A DNA stretch of 48,286 nucleotides from Nemertoderma westbladi (lineage: Eukaryota; Xenacoelomorpha; Nemertodermatida; Nemertodermatidae). Under the pieces are notes generated by a model. That model did no database searches and was not told the origin of the DNA. It was given only the letters and a program-made list of their open reading frames with translations. Below are positions 16,301 through 26,973 of the stretch, one piece after another (the stretch's first letter is position 1; every line of letters begins with the position of its first letter). Location of the stretch: NCBI GenBank assembly GCA_032718475.1, contig JAUCBJ010001761.1, positions 1 to 48,286 on the forward strand, written 5' to 3'. Made by a program: the position numbers and the translations under genes.

Positions 16301-17067
16301 ATTCACCAATGGCTTTGTTGGTCGGGGTGGAACATGAGAGTAGCCTCCAACTCCAGAATCCCTCCCCCCATCACAATCTGGCCTTCCTGGTGACCCAGGG
16401 TTTGGGCCAGAAAGGTCATCAGGAAAGGGACTCAAAGAATTGTTGGCTGCTCTCTCTCCAGTAGGGGGTGAGACAGGCAGCCGGTCAGGAGTTAACTGAC
16501 GCCTGTGAGGCCGATTGTGTCCGGTAATTCCACTGGCCTCTAGTGGCCGGACCTCCGCATTGCATTGCTAATGTAATCCATAGTGGGGGTTGGGGAGTGC
16601 TTTTCTGCCGAGTCAGCTCTCGGGGCAAATACCACACCCTGGTTTGCCATTCCACAGGGTGGGTGTCGCAATGGAGTCAGATATGAGGCCCATCACCCAT
16701 ATCTACTCTGGCGCACATGACCCACCATTGGCTGTTGCAGCTCATCTGCTGGGTCATGCCCTGTACCCTTGCTGCCAGGTGCAGGTTGCAGTGAAGTGCT
16801 CTCAGAGTGGACATGAGAACACTCTACTCCTGACCAGCCATTGGTAGATCACCATCTGCCTGGTCAGGCCATATACCCCTGCAGCCAAGTATATGGGTCC
16901 TTAATCCAGGACCAAGGGCGTCCTTATCCCAGAACGAAGGGGGTCCTAGTTACAGGACCAGATTTGCCCTAGTAAGAGGGTCTATGCAGCTACAGGTGGC
17001 ACCTCCTTTATGCTGCATGGAGGTGGCAAGTTTTCTTGATCAATGACCTAGAATACCTGACCTGACC
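13321..17067 (-). mobile_element. Near full-length LINE with an 11-bp target-site duplication
   Basis: The 11-bp string AGAAATCGTAC occurs at 13310-13320 and again at 17068-17078, exactly bracketing a GC-richer block. This fixes the element at 3,747 bp with its 5' end at 17067 and 3' end at 13321. The first 630 bases (17067 to 16436) form a GC-rich 5' leader starting GGTCAGGTCAGG on the minus strand. The coding region runs from 16435 to 13356, followed by a very short 3' tail without poly-A. The architecture, with one ORF carrying an apurinic-type endonuclease then RT and a Gly-His-Cys-Phe-Arg C-terminal region, recalls RTE-like or related elements. Clade assignment needs a tree. Related scraps lie at 43778-43830, 44090-44795 and 45119-45210. 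Confidence 0.88.
13356..16435 (-). pseudogene. LINE endonuclease/reverse transcriptase, two lesions
   Basis: The first 744 codons (16435-14201) contain an exonuclease-endonuclease-phosphatase domain with VQEHR near residue 83, LGDFNAS near 200 and SSDHRLIVAKV near 290. RT motifs follow: PVPKKGNLTLYGSFRGISLI near 560-580, QNGFRKGRGT near 615, FVDFFKAFDSV near 655 and GVLQGDTLVPFLF near 715. Codons then shift frame near 14200-14240, at an ATT/ATG-rich tract, and resume with DLDFADDLGVL. The catalytic Ala-Asp-Asp falls at 14124-14132. An in-frame TGA at 13746-13748 interrupts a Leu-Leu-Tyr-Gly-Ser segment, and the tail RLRFAGHCFRREDQP ends at 13356. All three RT carboxylate motifs remain, so only the frameshift and one stop keep it from being open. 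The start at 16435 is the first Met of the frame, and an upstream start is possible. Confidence 0.9.
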
Positions 17068-17078
17068 AGAAATCGTAC

Positions 17079-17800
17079 CGAATGTTGTTTATTTTGCATG
17101 AGCAGAATAAATATTTAAAGTAAATTATTATTATGGGTAAATAATATATATATAATCTCATATTCTAACCACGAACAAAACATAATGGAAACTTATTGAA
17201 ATTTCATGCTCAACGGTGATAGGTAATAAATAATTAAGCCATTACCTTGCATAATAAATACTATCCTATGTGTGATGGATTGAATCTGCTTTAGCCAATA
17301 TGCTGTAAATCTGGTGGTATCATAATATTTTTAACTAATTTATATTGATAGAGACACCTCTTATAAATACATATTGCACTTAAGGCATTTTTATTTTGCG
17401 CTTCATAGTCATTTATTTTGATTGTAAAATTTGTTATATATGTATTATTATTCAAACGAAAAGAATACAGTATTAACGTTGAATATTGAATGAACCTGAA
17501 CTTATTTAGGTACCTGTACATTACAATGTTTTAAGAATTCACATACCAATAAGCGATGAATTCTTAATTATAATTATAATACATAATAATCATTTACCAT
17601 TATTCAATTCCATGACCTACATTTTATGGAAATTCCTGAATATTTCCCTGACAATTATCGACCATTTCACATAACCCATAACCCATGTGAGTTGTAACTC
17701 ATAAAATTCATTCCTGCTTAATACAAACCAGCTACATAATTACAACACTAAGACAAGATGCCACAAAGAGAATGACTTCAAATAATTCTTACTGAATTAG
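17079..17800. other. AT-rich non-coding stretch
   Basis: No gene or repeat is recognised apart from short AT-rich strings. Confidence 0.5.
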
Positions 17801-17808
17801 GGGGGGTT

Positions 17809-17826
17809 GGGGGGGGGGGGGGGGGG
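17809..17826. repeat. 18-nt G homopolymer
   Basis: A G run preceded by GGGGGGGTT and followed by TTCACCCCC, just left of the long foldback. Confidence 0.9.
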
Positions 17827-17944
17827 TTCACCCCCAGTCGTTTTTTCGACAGATTTTTTAATGCGTTTTCCAATGTACAATTTTATGGTGATTTCTAATA
17901 TGAAATAAGATTTCCAATAAGTTGTTTTGTTCTCGAGTTATGTC

Positions 17945-18600
17945 AACTTTTGTTGTAATTTTCAGAAAAAAATAGTAATTTCGAAATAATTTGTTATTTT
18001 CGGGTTCAGCGTAATTACCGTACAAGTATCAAAACCATAAAAGAATATCATTTTTGGAAAGATTTCAATAGCGTTCACTTTTGGTGCGTGTTTGGTCAGT
18101 TGTAATCAAGAGAAAAGTTTAATTTCATTTTTCTCGCAATGCTTTTTATGGGACACTTTCTCCATCTACTTTGTTACTATTCATCCGATTTTCGTTCTGT
18201 TTGCAGAATTATGTATTTGTCATTTTTGGGTACTTTGATAACAATGAAGGCCATAACTTTCTTTGAAAGAAAATTTCAAAATTATGTCAACACGTATTTG
18301 GCGCGCAATGTTTCTCTACATAATTCTGCCATCAGAATGAAAATCGGTTGAGTGGGCCTAGTTAAAAAGTTGATAGAGAAAGTGTCCCAAAAAGCCAGTA
18401 CATGAAAAGTGACATTACAATTTTCTCCAGATTATAATTCACAAACTTGCACCAAAAGTCAACGCTTTGAAAATTTTTTCAGAAGTGGTCTTCTTTTCTG
18501 GGTTTTATACCAATAAGGAAATTTTTGGCGTTGATGTGGAGCTGCACCAAAATTACTAATTTTCAAATTTGGGTCGAAAATTACAAATGTTTGTTAGCGC
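17945..18600. repeat. Long imperfect foldback (inverted repeat) of about 650 bp
   Basis: The best paired part is 18141-18215 against 18317-18395. The left strand GGGACACTTTCTCCATCTAC pairs with the right strand read backwards (GGGACACTTTCTCTATCAAC), and both contain CCGATTTTC and GCAGAATTATGTA. Similarity continues outward at lower identity, for example CACTTTTGGTGC at 18077 with GCACCAAAAGT at 18449. The spacer is about 100 bases. A foldback transposon or a head-to-head pair of one repeat would both explain this. The open frame inside (18139-18351) is a product of the repeat. Confidence 0.7.
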
Positions 18601-18660
18601 ATTTGATCAAAAACAGTTTTCTCCAGAATTTTAAGGTAATAAATATTTAACGCTAATAAT

Positions 18661-19400
18661 GTCACTTGTTAAAATCTCCCAGTCTAGTACAGACAAGCGT
18701 AACGCGCTAGCGAAGCGACCTCCGAGATGAAGGACGTCTGAAAGTACCAAGCATTGTATCCCCTTTTTTCTTCCCTCCAAGACTTGCATTCCCCATATAT
18801 CTGCTTATTTCTGACGGAAAATTTATCACTTATTAAGAAGCTCTTAGCTTCTTTCCTGTCTCAATTTTTGCGCAGGTTTTTGTTGAACATGAAGAAAAAA
18901 AAAACTGGCATTTAGCTCCCTGATTGGCTAGAGCTACAATATCATGTATAGGCCTTTCCCAAGCAGCCTTTAATCAGCGAATGTAAGTCAATTGAGAAGC
19001 ACCCTACCCGTGTCTTAGCAACAAGACCTGAGGTAATATGTTAGCTTGCTTGATAGGCAGACTGTTGGTAGGAGTTCATTCATTCCCTATCCATCCACTC
19101 ATACTCCATGTAGGTGGAGGTGTGTGTGTTTAGGTATGCGGTCAATGACATCAATATTATTACTAACTTAAAAGGAATACTAATATTTACTACAACCTGA
19201 GGTGTTTGTTTATCAGTTTATGAACTGATGAATGAAATAAATTATTGTTTTACGAAAGTGATTATTTGTGTAAGTTTACTTATTTCCTGTATTATTATTT
19301 AATCTAAATGTACAAATAGTTTTAATAAATCATTTTACAAAATGTTTCCAATTCTTAGTTTGGCCTGCTGCTTACGGGATCGTGTTAATGAGGCCGAATG
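18661..19400. other. Non-coding stretch
   Basis: No gene is recognised. A short palindromic GCGCTAGCG-type string and the phrase GCGAAGCGACCTCCGAGATG lie near 18700-18730. The rest is plain AT-rich sequence. Confidence 0.45.
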
Positions 19401-19410
19401 AAAATTTCAT

Positions 19411-19464
19411 GTCCGTCTGTCTGTCTGTCTATCCGTCTGTCTGTCTGTCTGTCTGTCCGTCCGC
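19411..19464. repeat. (CTGT)n / (CCGT)n microsatellite
   Basis: A GTCTGTCTGTCC array with scattered CCGT variants. The right flank contains TTTCAACCAAATTTTGTATG, a phrase of the kind seen beside tetranucleotide tracts in interspersed repeats. The minus-strand Arg-Thr-Asp-Arg-Gln frame is a product of this array. Confidence 0.92.
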
Positions 19465-19764
19465 CGGTACGTCCGTAACAAATAATTCATTCGTAAATCA
19501 CTTGTGATGATTTTAAACATTTTCAACCAAATTTTGTATGGACATACTAGACTAGATAAAAACTTCCAATATTTTGAGACTGGGTAAATTCCCTGTTTAA
19601 AATTGGGCAATTTTTCTTGCTAAAAATGTGGAAATGGGAAATATACTGTACTGTACTGTACGAATATAAACCTCACCTGCATTGACTTACCTACAGGAGG
19701 AGTACGAGTCAGAATTTAAGCAAGAGAAAAAAAATCGTACGATGTAGTTAATAGTTCATATTTA

Positions 19765-20640
19765 TTAGTAAAAAGTTAGGGAAATACGAGAAATGTATGA
19801 TAATAAAATAATTCGGTGTAGCCGGAGTGGATGGATAACAAGTGACTTTTTGGTCTTTGCATTTTTAATTTCGAGAGGTAATTCATTCCATATTTTTGGG
19901 CCTGTAAATTTTAAAGACTGTTGGGATATTTGGAGTCGAACACGCGGAATAAAAAAACTTTTAGTGGATGCTGAACGAGTAGAATACTTATGAACATTGG
20001 ATAGTGATTTAAATAATTTTGTAAGGTTGTTAGTTTTTGAACAATTTTTTATGTCAAACATGAATTTCGCGACTTCCAGTTCAAATTGTTTTTCAAGTGG
20101 TAAAATTTTCAAGGATTTAAAAATGGGAGCCGCATGAGATTGAAAGTGACTAAAGTTAATTGCTCTAATGATTTTATTAATTGCTGTTTTTATTTGATTA
20201 GTATAGGAATTGTAGCTGCTTCCCCATAGAATTAGTCCGTATAGTATATGTGGGTGGACAAGTGCAAAATATAAAGTTCTTAGTATTTAAAGTGGGAGAA
20301 TGTGACGTAATTTAAAGAATATGCCAGTCAATTTCGATAATTTTGATAAAATGTAGTGGCAGTGAATCTTCCAATTTACATTATGATCTATGTAGACTCC
20401 TAGAAATTTTGTAGATGTAGTTTTAGTTATAGGATTTGAGCGTAGGTTAACTGTAGGAATTGTAGTTTGGCTGCGGTTGTCAAAAATAATATATTCAGTT
20501 TTTTGTAAGTTTAAAGTGAGTTTATTGTCAGTGAGCCAGTCGTCAAGTTTTCATAATTCTGTATTGACAGTTGAAATAAGTAATCATATTTGTAATAGTA
20601 GCACCGTCTGAAACTGTATTTGTATAATATTGTTCAGAAA
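19765..20640 (-). pseudogene. LINE reverse transcriptase C-terminal fossil (family 2)
   Basis: Minus-strand translation from about 20640 to 19765 gives the second half of a CR1/Jockey-type RT. In order there is a ruined catalytic box (VSDGATI in place of the usual Ala-Asp-Asp), DDWLTDNKLTLNLQKTEYI, KFLGVYIDHNVNWKIH, a stop near 20290, LVHPHILYGLILWGSSYNS, then an open stretch ending 19765 with YSTRSAS and WNELPLEI motifs typical of this C-terminal region. It is truncated at its 5' side and has two or more stops. The family differs from the 13-17 kb LINE, which has a different C-terminal motif. Confidence 0.8.
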
Positions 20641-20889
20641 ATATTTTGAGTGTAACTTGAACGAAGACGTGGACAATTGGACAGTCGCGCAGAAGCTAGA
20701 GAGCTTCTTTCGCGGTGCGCCAGCACCGCCAGCTAGTGTAATTCAATTGTGTAAACAGTCCCGCGAGAATGTGGTGGCACAATTAATTAATATAAACGAC
20801 TGACTGATTATTTACGTAAGGGCTTAGTTCGGAATTGTGTTTCCCATTAGGGGAAACGTATTTTTACTTTATAATATTATATCTAGGAC

Positions 20890-21655
20890 TAGGGGATTTT
20901 TGATTCTAGGATATCCGGCCGGATTTCCATTTCAATGAATTATTGACAAAATTTACAATTAATGTAAATAAAAAAAATTTATTTTAAATTCAAACAAATT
21001 TAAACATAAGCAAATGCAATGGAATACAATACAATGTTTTCATAGTTTGTATCATATCATTCATATATGAATATGATAAAGTCTAAAGAAGGGCTATCAT
21101 TTTATGATAGCTGATGATTTGATTTTCTACTATCTACATGCTGAGCTGACTCCTGACTGACTACTTTTTGCCAATAATATTTGTATTTGGCTGGGTTCAG
21201 CCTCACTAACACTAATAAATAATACATGTATACCTGCCCATATACTAATCATAACAAGTCAATAATTATTATATTGTCCCAGCGCGCAAGCGTTGATGTT
21301 AGGTCTAGGTAGGTTTGTTATAAATTGAGATTAAGCTTACCAGCGTGAATGACCAGTTTATATATTCGACAGGCAATTTAGAAACTCTAGTAAATTAAAG
21401 TATATAAAAACTACAGCTATTATTACTTCGTTCTATTTTTCAATTTGCACTTTATTTCATTTCATTTTCATATTTAACATTTAACAATATCAAATCAATC
21501 CATTATATCAATTATCAAATCGGCGTAGGTTATGGTACAAATGGTTATGGTGATATCTAAAAAAATCCGCCTTTGGCCGGAATTCCGGCCGGATTTTTTT
21601 GCAAATCCGTCTCCGGGCTGGCTTGTTTGAAAATGGTCAATCCGGCACATCGCTA
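20890..21655. mobile_element. hAT-like non-autonomous element, about 766 bp, 8-bp duplication
   Basis: TCTAGGAC flanks both ends (20882-20889 and 21656-21663), and the identity extends two bases further to TATCTAGGAC. The left end starts TAGGGGATTTTTG. The right end, on the minus strand, starts TAGCGATGTGCCGGATT, close to the left terminus of the element at 10626. TCCGGCCGGATTT palindromes occur near both ends (about 20924 and 21588). An 8-bp duplication and TAG-type termini fit hAT transposons. The interior is AT-rich without transposase sequence. Confidence 0.6.
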
Positions 21656-21663
21656 TCTAGGAC

Positions 21664-22134
21664 AATACTCAATCATGATACTGTTAATATTAAAGGCTTC
21701 GCTTGAATCATTAGTTAGAAATATCGCCATAAGGCAATTATTTAATGGGTTAGGGTATAAGTCGGCACACACGGATCTAAACTCGATTGTCCCGATTATC
21801 AATGGTGCTAAATTATAGTGACCTATCTGGGTTCGGTGTCAATAAAGGCGATTTCAGTTCGACGTATCGGCGACATTATTAATCATACGCTCAGCAATGC
21901 AAATAAAGCAAATAAATAAATTAACAATATTTAATAACAATAAGGCTTGACTGTAGGCCTACTACTAAAGGTAAAATTTTGAAAACAATTTTGAAAATTT
22001 TTTTTGTTTTTTAGTTTTTAATTTCCAGGGTTTTGAGAAATTTAAAAAAAAAAATTTTTTTTTCTATAGCCGGTTTTCAATACAGAAAATTTTTATTAAG
22101 CATATACAACTATTTGATTAATTCACAACAAATA
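21664..22134 (+). other. Upstream region of the GPCR gene
   Basis: AT-rich, with A and T homopolymer tracts at about 21995-22066. No clear TATA or initiator element can be chosen among many AT-rich strings. A Met codon at 22033 is in frame with the receptor, but the 34 residues after it are low-complexity and basic. Confidence 0.4.
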
Positions 22135-23202
22135 ATGTCGATCAATTCTTCAATTCTAAGAAATTCAACAACAGCTGTCGAAAGCTTTGACAAAGAAATG
22201 GAGAACTTAAATAAAGTATTGGAATATTTAACAATTATTCTAATGGTTATTGGTGTTATTATGAATGGTATCGCAATTGTCATCTTCAGTAAATATTATA
22301 GAACAGCGACGATTGATATGTTTCTATTGAAACTACAAACTACCATCGACATGAGTGCCTGCTGCTATGTGTTATTAAATTCTTGTTTGAAGATTTACGA
22401 TGTTTACAAACCTAAAAATTTTGAAAGTTATAGTTATTTCGTGAAATTGGCATTGTGCGTTTTCGTTGAATATGAACTGATTCAATGGGTGTTAGTGCGG
22501 TGCAGTACCGTAAACCTTATACTCATATGCATCCATCGATATTGTGGTGTCTGCAATGTATTCTCTGGGTTCAAATGGGAACAGCGCCCAAAGCTAATCT
22601 TAATAACTACTTTACCAGCTGTAATTTGGGAAGTGGTCACAATTGCTACATCATCGTTTTCCTTTGAAAGTAAAGATCAACTTTGCAAAGACACACACAA
22701 AGGAGGATCAGTGGGCACTCTGGAGGTGTTCTTGGGTATAGCGGACATTGGGATACAATTACCGGTTTTCGTATTTTGTTACACGAGGTGTTACCTGGTC
22801 CTAAAACGGAAAAAAGAAAACCTCATCCTAAACGAATGCTATAATTTAAAAAAGTATTGTCAAAAAAGAAATGACAAAAAAGACAAGTCAACACATATAA
22901 TCTCAATTTACGAAAAGCATTCCAAACTATTCTTCAGAAATGGATGTTATATATCAATGGTGTATCTGGTGTGCTGGATACCCCATGGAATCACCCACTA
23001 CATACAGGCCTATAATTACATCTATGAGAGAGCCCCAAGTCTGACGTTCAAAAAGTATCAGAAAATCGTTCTGATACCAGTGTTTATTAATCATGTCGCA
23101 TACCCGCTGATATACGCGTTTCAGTACAAATCATTCCGCGCATATGCAAGAAAATTACTTCGTAATAGTTGCAATAATGTATTGAAGGTCATGGGTCACT
23201 AG
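22135..23202 (+). CDS. Orphan rhodopsin-like (class A) GPCR, intronless
   Basis: Encodes 355 residues from the Met at 22135, chosen because it gives a normal extracellular N-terminus with two N-glycosylation sequons (Asn-Ser-Ser near residue 4, Asn-Ser-Thr near 10). The frame also opens from 22033. Seven membrane segments are visible. TM1 has Asn44 in VIMNG and TM2 has Asp72. TM3 ends in His134-Arg135-Tyr136, a DRY variant. TM4 has Trp165, TM5 has Pro210 and Tyr216, and TM6 has Cys-Trp-Ile-Pro at 280-283. TM7 has YPLIY at 323-327 in place of NPxxY. Cys108 and Cys184 are placed to form the usual TM3-ECL2 disulphide. Loop 3 is Lys-rich. Ligand and G protein cannot be told; a peptide- or amine-type receptor is equally possible. 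It is the only apparently intact non-transposon gene here. A possible AATAAA signal lies at 23481. Confidence 0.88.
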   Translation: MSINSSILRNSTTAVESFDKEMENLNKVLEYLTIILMVIGVIMNGIAIVIFSKYYRTATIDMFLLKLQTTIDMSACCYVLLNSCLKIYDVYKPKNFESYSYFVKLALCVFVEYELIQWVLVRCSTVNLILICIHRYCGVCNVFSGFKWEQRPKLILITTLPAVIWEVVTIATSSFSFESKDQLCKDTHKGGSVGTLEVFLGIADIGIQLPVFVFCYTRCYLVLKRKKENLILNECYNLKKYCQKRNDKKDKSTHIISIYEKHSKLFFRNGCYISMVYLVCWIPHGITHYIQAYNYIYERAPSLTFKKYQKIVLIPVFINHVAYPLIYAFQYKSFRAYARKLLRNSCNNVLKVMGH

Positions 23203-24920
23203 GTCCCATTATGTCACACCAAGCTTTGTGACTCCGTATACATTTCTTATTACCAATTACAATTATTTAATCATTTGTCCACATATATTGTTATTGTATT
23301 GATAAAATTCTGAAATGTTATACCTAAATATATTGTAGGTATGGTATATGCCAATAATCCATGGGATATTTTTGTGATGTAAACTATATACAATAGTCGC
23401 TGCTAGTTTATTTCATTTATTGGGTATGGCTAATATTCATTTAATTCGCGACGTTCAGCCCACCTTGTTTACAGAGCTTTAATAAAAATACAAAGGTCTG
23501 AATTGGACAAATGTCCGTAAGTGGCTGTCTGGGTTGCTTTTTTCGGACCTTCATCTTGTTTTGACCTTCGTCCTGAGTGTGAGCCTTAATTCTATGGCCA
23601 ATAACTGTACTTCTTAGAAGAAAAAGTTTGTATGGGCCAAAGGCAACAAACATTAGTTGTTTATCATCCCATGACCAAGGTCTGAATGACAAGGATGAAA
23701 GTCCTAAATTATGTGAAAATATTTCTAACATCGTCATGTGATCATGTAATTGTATTGTATTGATCATTGTACATATCATTGTACACTTGTGATCTTGCTC
23801 AAGAGATTGAGATCTTGCTAAACGCCATCTAGACACAAACATTGGACCTACCTACTGCTGAAACTGTACTGAGTAAAACTGCATACTTCCAGACTGTCTA
23901 TATTCTACATTCTTAAGTTGTCTGTGGCAATGCTAACAGATAGCATACTGCTGATGGTATATTAAGAAAGCTATGAGAGTTAGATTGTAGTAAGAGGATT
24001 CCTTTAATTGCTGTGTCAGCAATTGATGCATTGTCCCTTCCCTGTTTTCCAGGTTCCAGTGGTAGAGTCAGTACTGGTACTAGTGGTAGCAACCTTGGGT
24101 CGAGTATTTCGGATACAGATTGTATATATTGCACTAGATATCAGTTTGGATATGAAGATTGATGAAATTCACAAGTCCATCATAGAGAAACTTAAGAATA
24201 ATAATGATACAATTAAATTAATTCAATATAAAGTCAATTGGCCTCACAGCTCCACCAGGAGTTCAGCGGTTATCGTACAGCGCAGTGGTGAATGGTTCTC
24301 CATTGCGTCCGCGCATCATGATTCCGGTCGGGAAAAAAATTATTGCTTGCCAGCAATCACTGCTTCCTAGTGCTCGCGGAGCCAATGGTGTTACCAATAC
24401 CGGTTCCCGGCATGCTGGCTTCTGCGTTGGTGGGACAGGTTCTGGCTCTTTGAGCATACCAGGGAGTTTGGACCACCCCCACCTCAAATACGCTGAAGAG
24501 CCCTACCAAGTGGAGGGCTGTGGTTGCACTTGCATGCTGCTGTGGGCCTGCCTCCGGAGATTTATGTTTGCAGATTGGACAATGAGATTACAGCAAAGGG
24601 TCTATCTGAGGATCTTATGTCGCTTACAGTCACTGTGGAAGAAGGTGCAATTGCTAAGGTTTCTCCACCCAGTTCTTGCACACTTTACATCGCACTATAT
24701 CTATGGCATTGTATTATAGCAGAACACTCATGCTAACAGGCAACCCCCCACCCCACTACACGCACTAGGCCTATTACAGTACTTTTGTATTGTGAAGCCA
24801 ACACCCACCCCCAAATCCTAGATACACAGGACTCTTGGTCTGCTGCTAGTAAGTAAAAAGTATGTAATATGGATAGGGATGCTTCAGACGAAAATGATCA
24901 ACCCAACATGCACTACTGGA
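23203..24920. other. Non-coding stretch after the GPCR
   Basis: No gene is recognised. AATAAA at 23481-23486 could end the receptor transcript. 24243-24720 is GC-richer than its surroundings and includes CTCAGCGGTT-like and GATTCCGG strings that might come from an old interspersed repeat. The overlapping short frames there have no known motif. Confidence 0.45.
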
Positions 24921-24924
24921 ACAC

Positions 24925-25510
24925 GTTACAGAGTTACTTGACAATGGTGAGTTCACTGTAGGAGTGTCATTAGATCTGTCCAAAGCCTTTGATACAGTTA
25001 GCACCAGATACTGCAGATTAAAAAAGCTACAGAAATATGGAATAGCCCATATAGTTCTAACTTAGATAACAAACTACCTCACTGATCGTGTTCAGCGATT
25101 CGTGTTCACTGATAGCGATCATATTACTTTTCATTATATACACGATTGACTTCACCAACATATCAAACCATATAAAGTTTATACTCCAACTAACTGCTGA
25201 CATATACGAAGAACTATACGAAGAACTATACGAAGAACTATACGCAAAATGTACTAAATGTAAAATGTACTACACGCAAACTCACTGAATGGATCCATCT
25301 AAATAGATTGTCCCTAAATTTAAAAAGACAAATTACATAATTTTCTATACACATAATAAACAAATAAGGCTCAACCCTGACACCACAATCAAAATAAATA
25401 ATTATATTGCCTGATGTAAAGTGATTAAATTCCTTGGCATTCTAATGGATGAACACTTGGCATGGAAATACCATATCAATCACATACGAAATAAACTCGC
25501 CGCAACATCA
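24925..25510 (+). pseudogene. LINE reverse transcriptase fossil (CR1/Jockey-like)
   Basis: The plus strand reads HVTELLDNGEFTVGVSLDLS, then KAFDTV (the first catalytic Asp motif is retained), a stop, and NYLTDRVQRFV. The region that should hold Gly-Val-Pro-Gln-Gly is missing. Further on are LLFIIYTIDF, a ruined catalytic box (LTADIY) and LGILMDEHLAWKYHINHI. Three copies of a 12-bp unit (CGAAGAACTATA) at about 25207-25242 have expanded the part after the catalytic box. Several stops and at least two frameshifts show it is long dead. Neither end is well defined. Confidence 0.75.
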
Positions 25511-25614
25511 GTATAATCAACAAAATAAAAAAAACTCTGCAAAGCCCCAAATACTAACTAATTTTACTATATAATACACTAGTTGACACTTAATTAATCA
25601 ATCAATTTTTTTTA

Positions 25615-25764
25615 GAATACATTATTTCCTATCAGACCACGCTAGAGATGCAAGATGCAAGATGCGAAAAAGGACATCCTCGATGTTCTATTTTTTGCAA
25701 CTTACATCTCGAATTATAGAATACATTGTAGACTATGGGAGGCCGTACACTAGAGATGCAAGAT
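25615..25764. repeat. Duplicated left terminal segment of the Harbinger element
   Basis: AGAATACATT followed by a TIR-like string occurs at 25615 and again at 25719, about 104 bases apart. Both segments run into CTAGAGATGCAAGATGC (25646 and 25750). The outer copy is more diverged. Either a tandem duplication of the transposon end or an older nested insertion would produce this. Confidence 0.65.
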
Positions 25765-26876
25765 GCATGACAAATTCTAATTTTGAAATATATATTAAAA
25801 AATTTAATCAAAGGCAGCCACCAATCCTCCCTTATACCATAATGTAGTTCAATGACCAGTTGGTTGTATGTTGATACATGTCGAATAATGCCAGGGCTGG
25901 GTTTATGTTATTACCACATATATACTCTGTAGGTAAGGCAGAGATTTATATAATAAAATATCTGATTTATATCTTCCCAAATCCCAGTATGTCTGTTATG
26001 CGTTTTTTTTTTAACAATATTTTACATTTACGTTATATTCAATATTCAAACCATGCCTATTACTTGGGATATCGGTAATACCGAAAAATTAATAAATCTT
26101 GTTCAAGAGAGAGAGGAATTATATAATCACGGACTACCTAATTATAAGGACCAGGACCATCACCGGAGTGATATTGGGAAAATATTGAATATACCAGGTA
26201 TGTCAGTAGCACTGATCAAGTTAGTTGTACAATATGCAGTAGTTTGTTAAATTTGTGGCAATTATTAACAACAATAAAACATAAACGTTTTACAAAAAAC
26301 AATCTAAATTGTGTAAATTGTGTAAAATTGTGTAAATTGTGTGTGTGCGTTGGTTTAATATGAGCATAGTCATCCTGCCATGGCAAAGATCCATCAGTGG
26401 ACGTGAATTAATCTGCGATGTTATCACAAACAACCATGGCGTCGGTCGAGGGCCGGCCATTGAGTAGTCGGGCATTGGTTTGGAATTCAGAGTCTAAATT
26501 ATATCGTGACTGTTTGGGTTGTTTTTGAGGAATATTTGTGTCATACTCCACACCATCACGTCGCCGCACGAAGTTGTGCAATACACAGCAAGCTTTAACA
26601 ATATTGACTGCCGTTCTTGGTTGTACAGTCATAGCGGTATGAAGTACATGGAACTTAGATGCCATCATCCCGAAACCACATTCAATAGTACGCCGTGGCA
26701 CGAGAATGACGGTAATTGTATATTCATCGCCCATCGGTCAAATTCCTTCCAGGATAGGGACGTATTAGATTTGGAAGTAATGGATAAATTTCAACACCTA
26801 TGAAAACGTGTGGGATGGATATATTCTTTCGAACTTTGGGAGGTCCTTTACATTCAAATTCATAGTCTCGTGCTTC

Positions 26877-26900
26877 AGGTAGGGGAATTTTCCCCTACCT
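26877..26900. repeat. Perfect 11-bp hairpin inside the transposase lesion
   Basis: AGGTAGGGGAA pairs with TTCCCCTACCT around a 2-nt loop. A 16-bp direct repeat, GTTTAAGTACTGGATC, lies just to the right (about 26909 and 26931). Both lie within the segment that replaced conserved transposase sequence. Confidence 0.85.
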
Positions 26901-26972
26901 AGGGGAGTGTTTAAGTACTGGATCGAGTACTGTTTAAGTACTGGATCTATTAGGATCATTTCGGTTCATATC

Positions 26973-26973
<1 letters not shown>

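Noticed and set aside
18139-18351. A 70-codon membrane-like protein
   Set aside because: It spans the centre of a foldback, so its hydrophobic look follows from T-rich repeat sequence.
24243-24340. tRNA or SINE with CTCAGCGGTT and GATTCCGG strings
   Set aside because: Spacing between the supposed boxes is too long and no cloverleaf can be drawn. I keep it only as unassigned GC-rich sequence.
24008-24736. Several overlapping plus-strand frames
   Set aside because: No recognised domain, strong overlap of frames, and no splice signals that link them.
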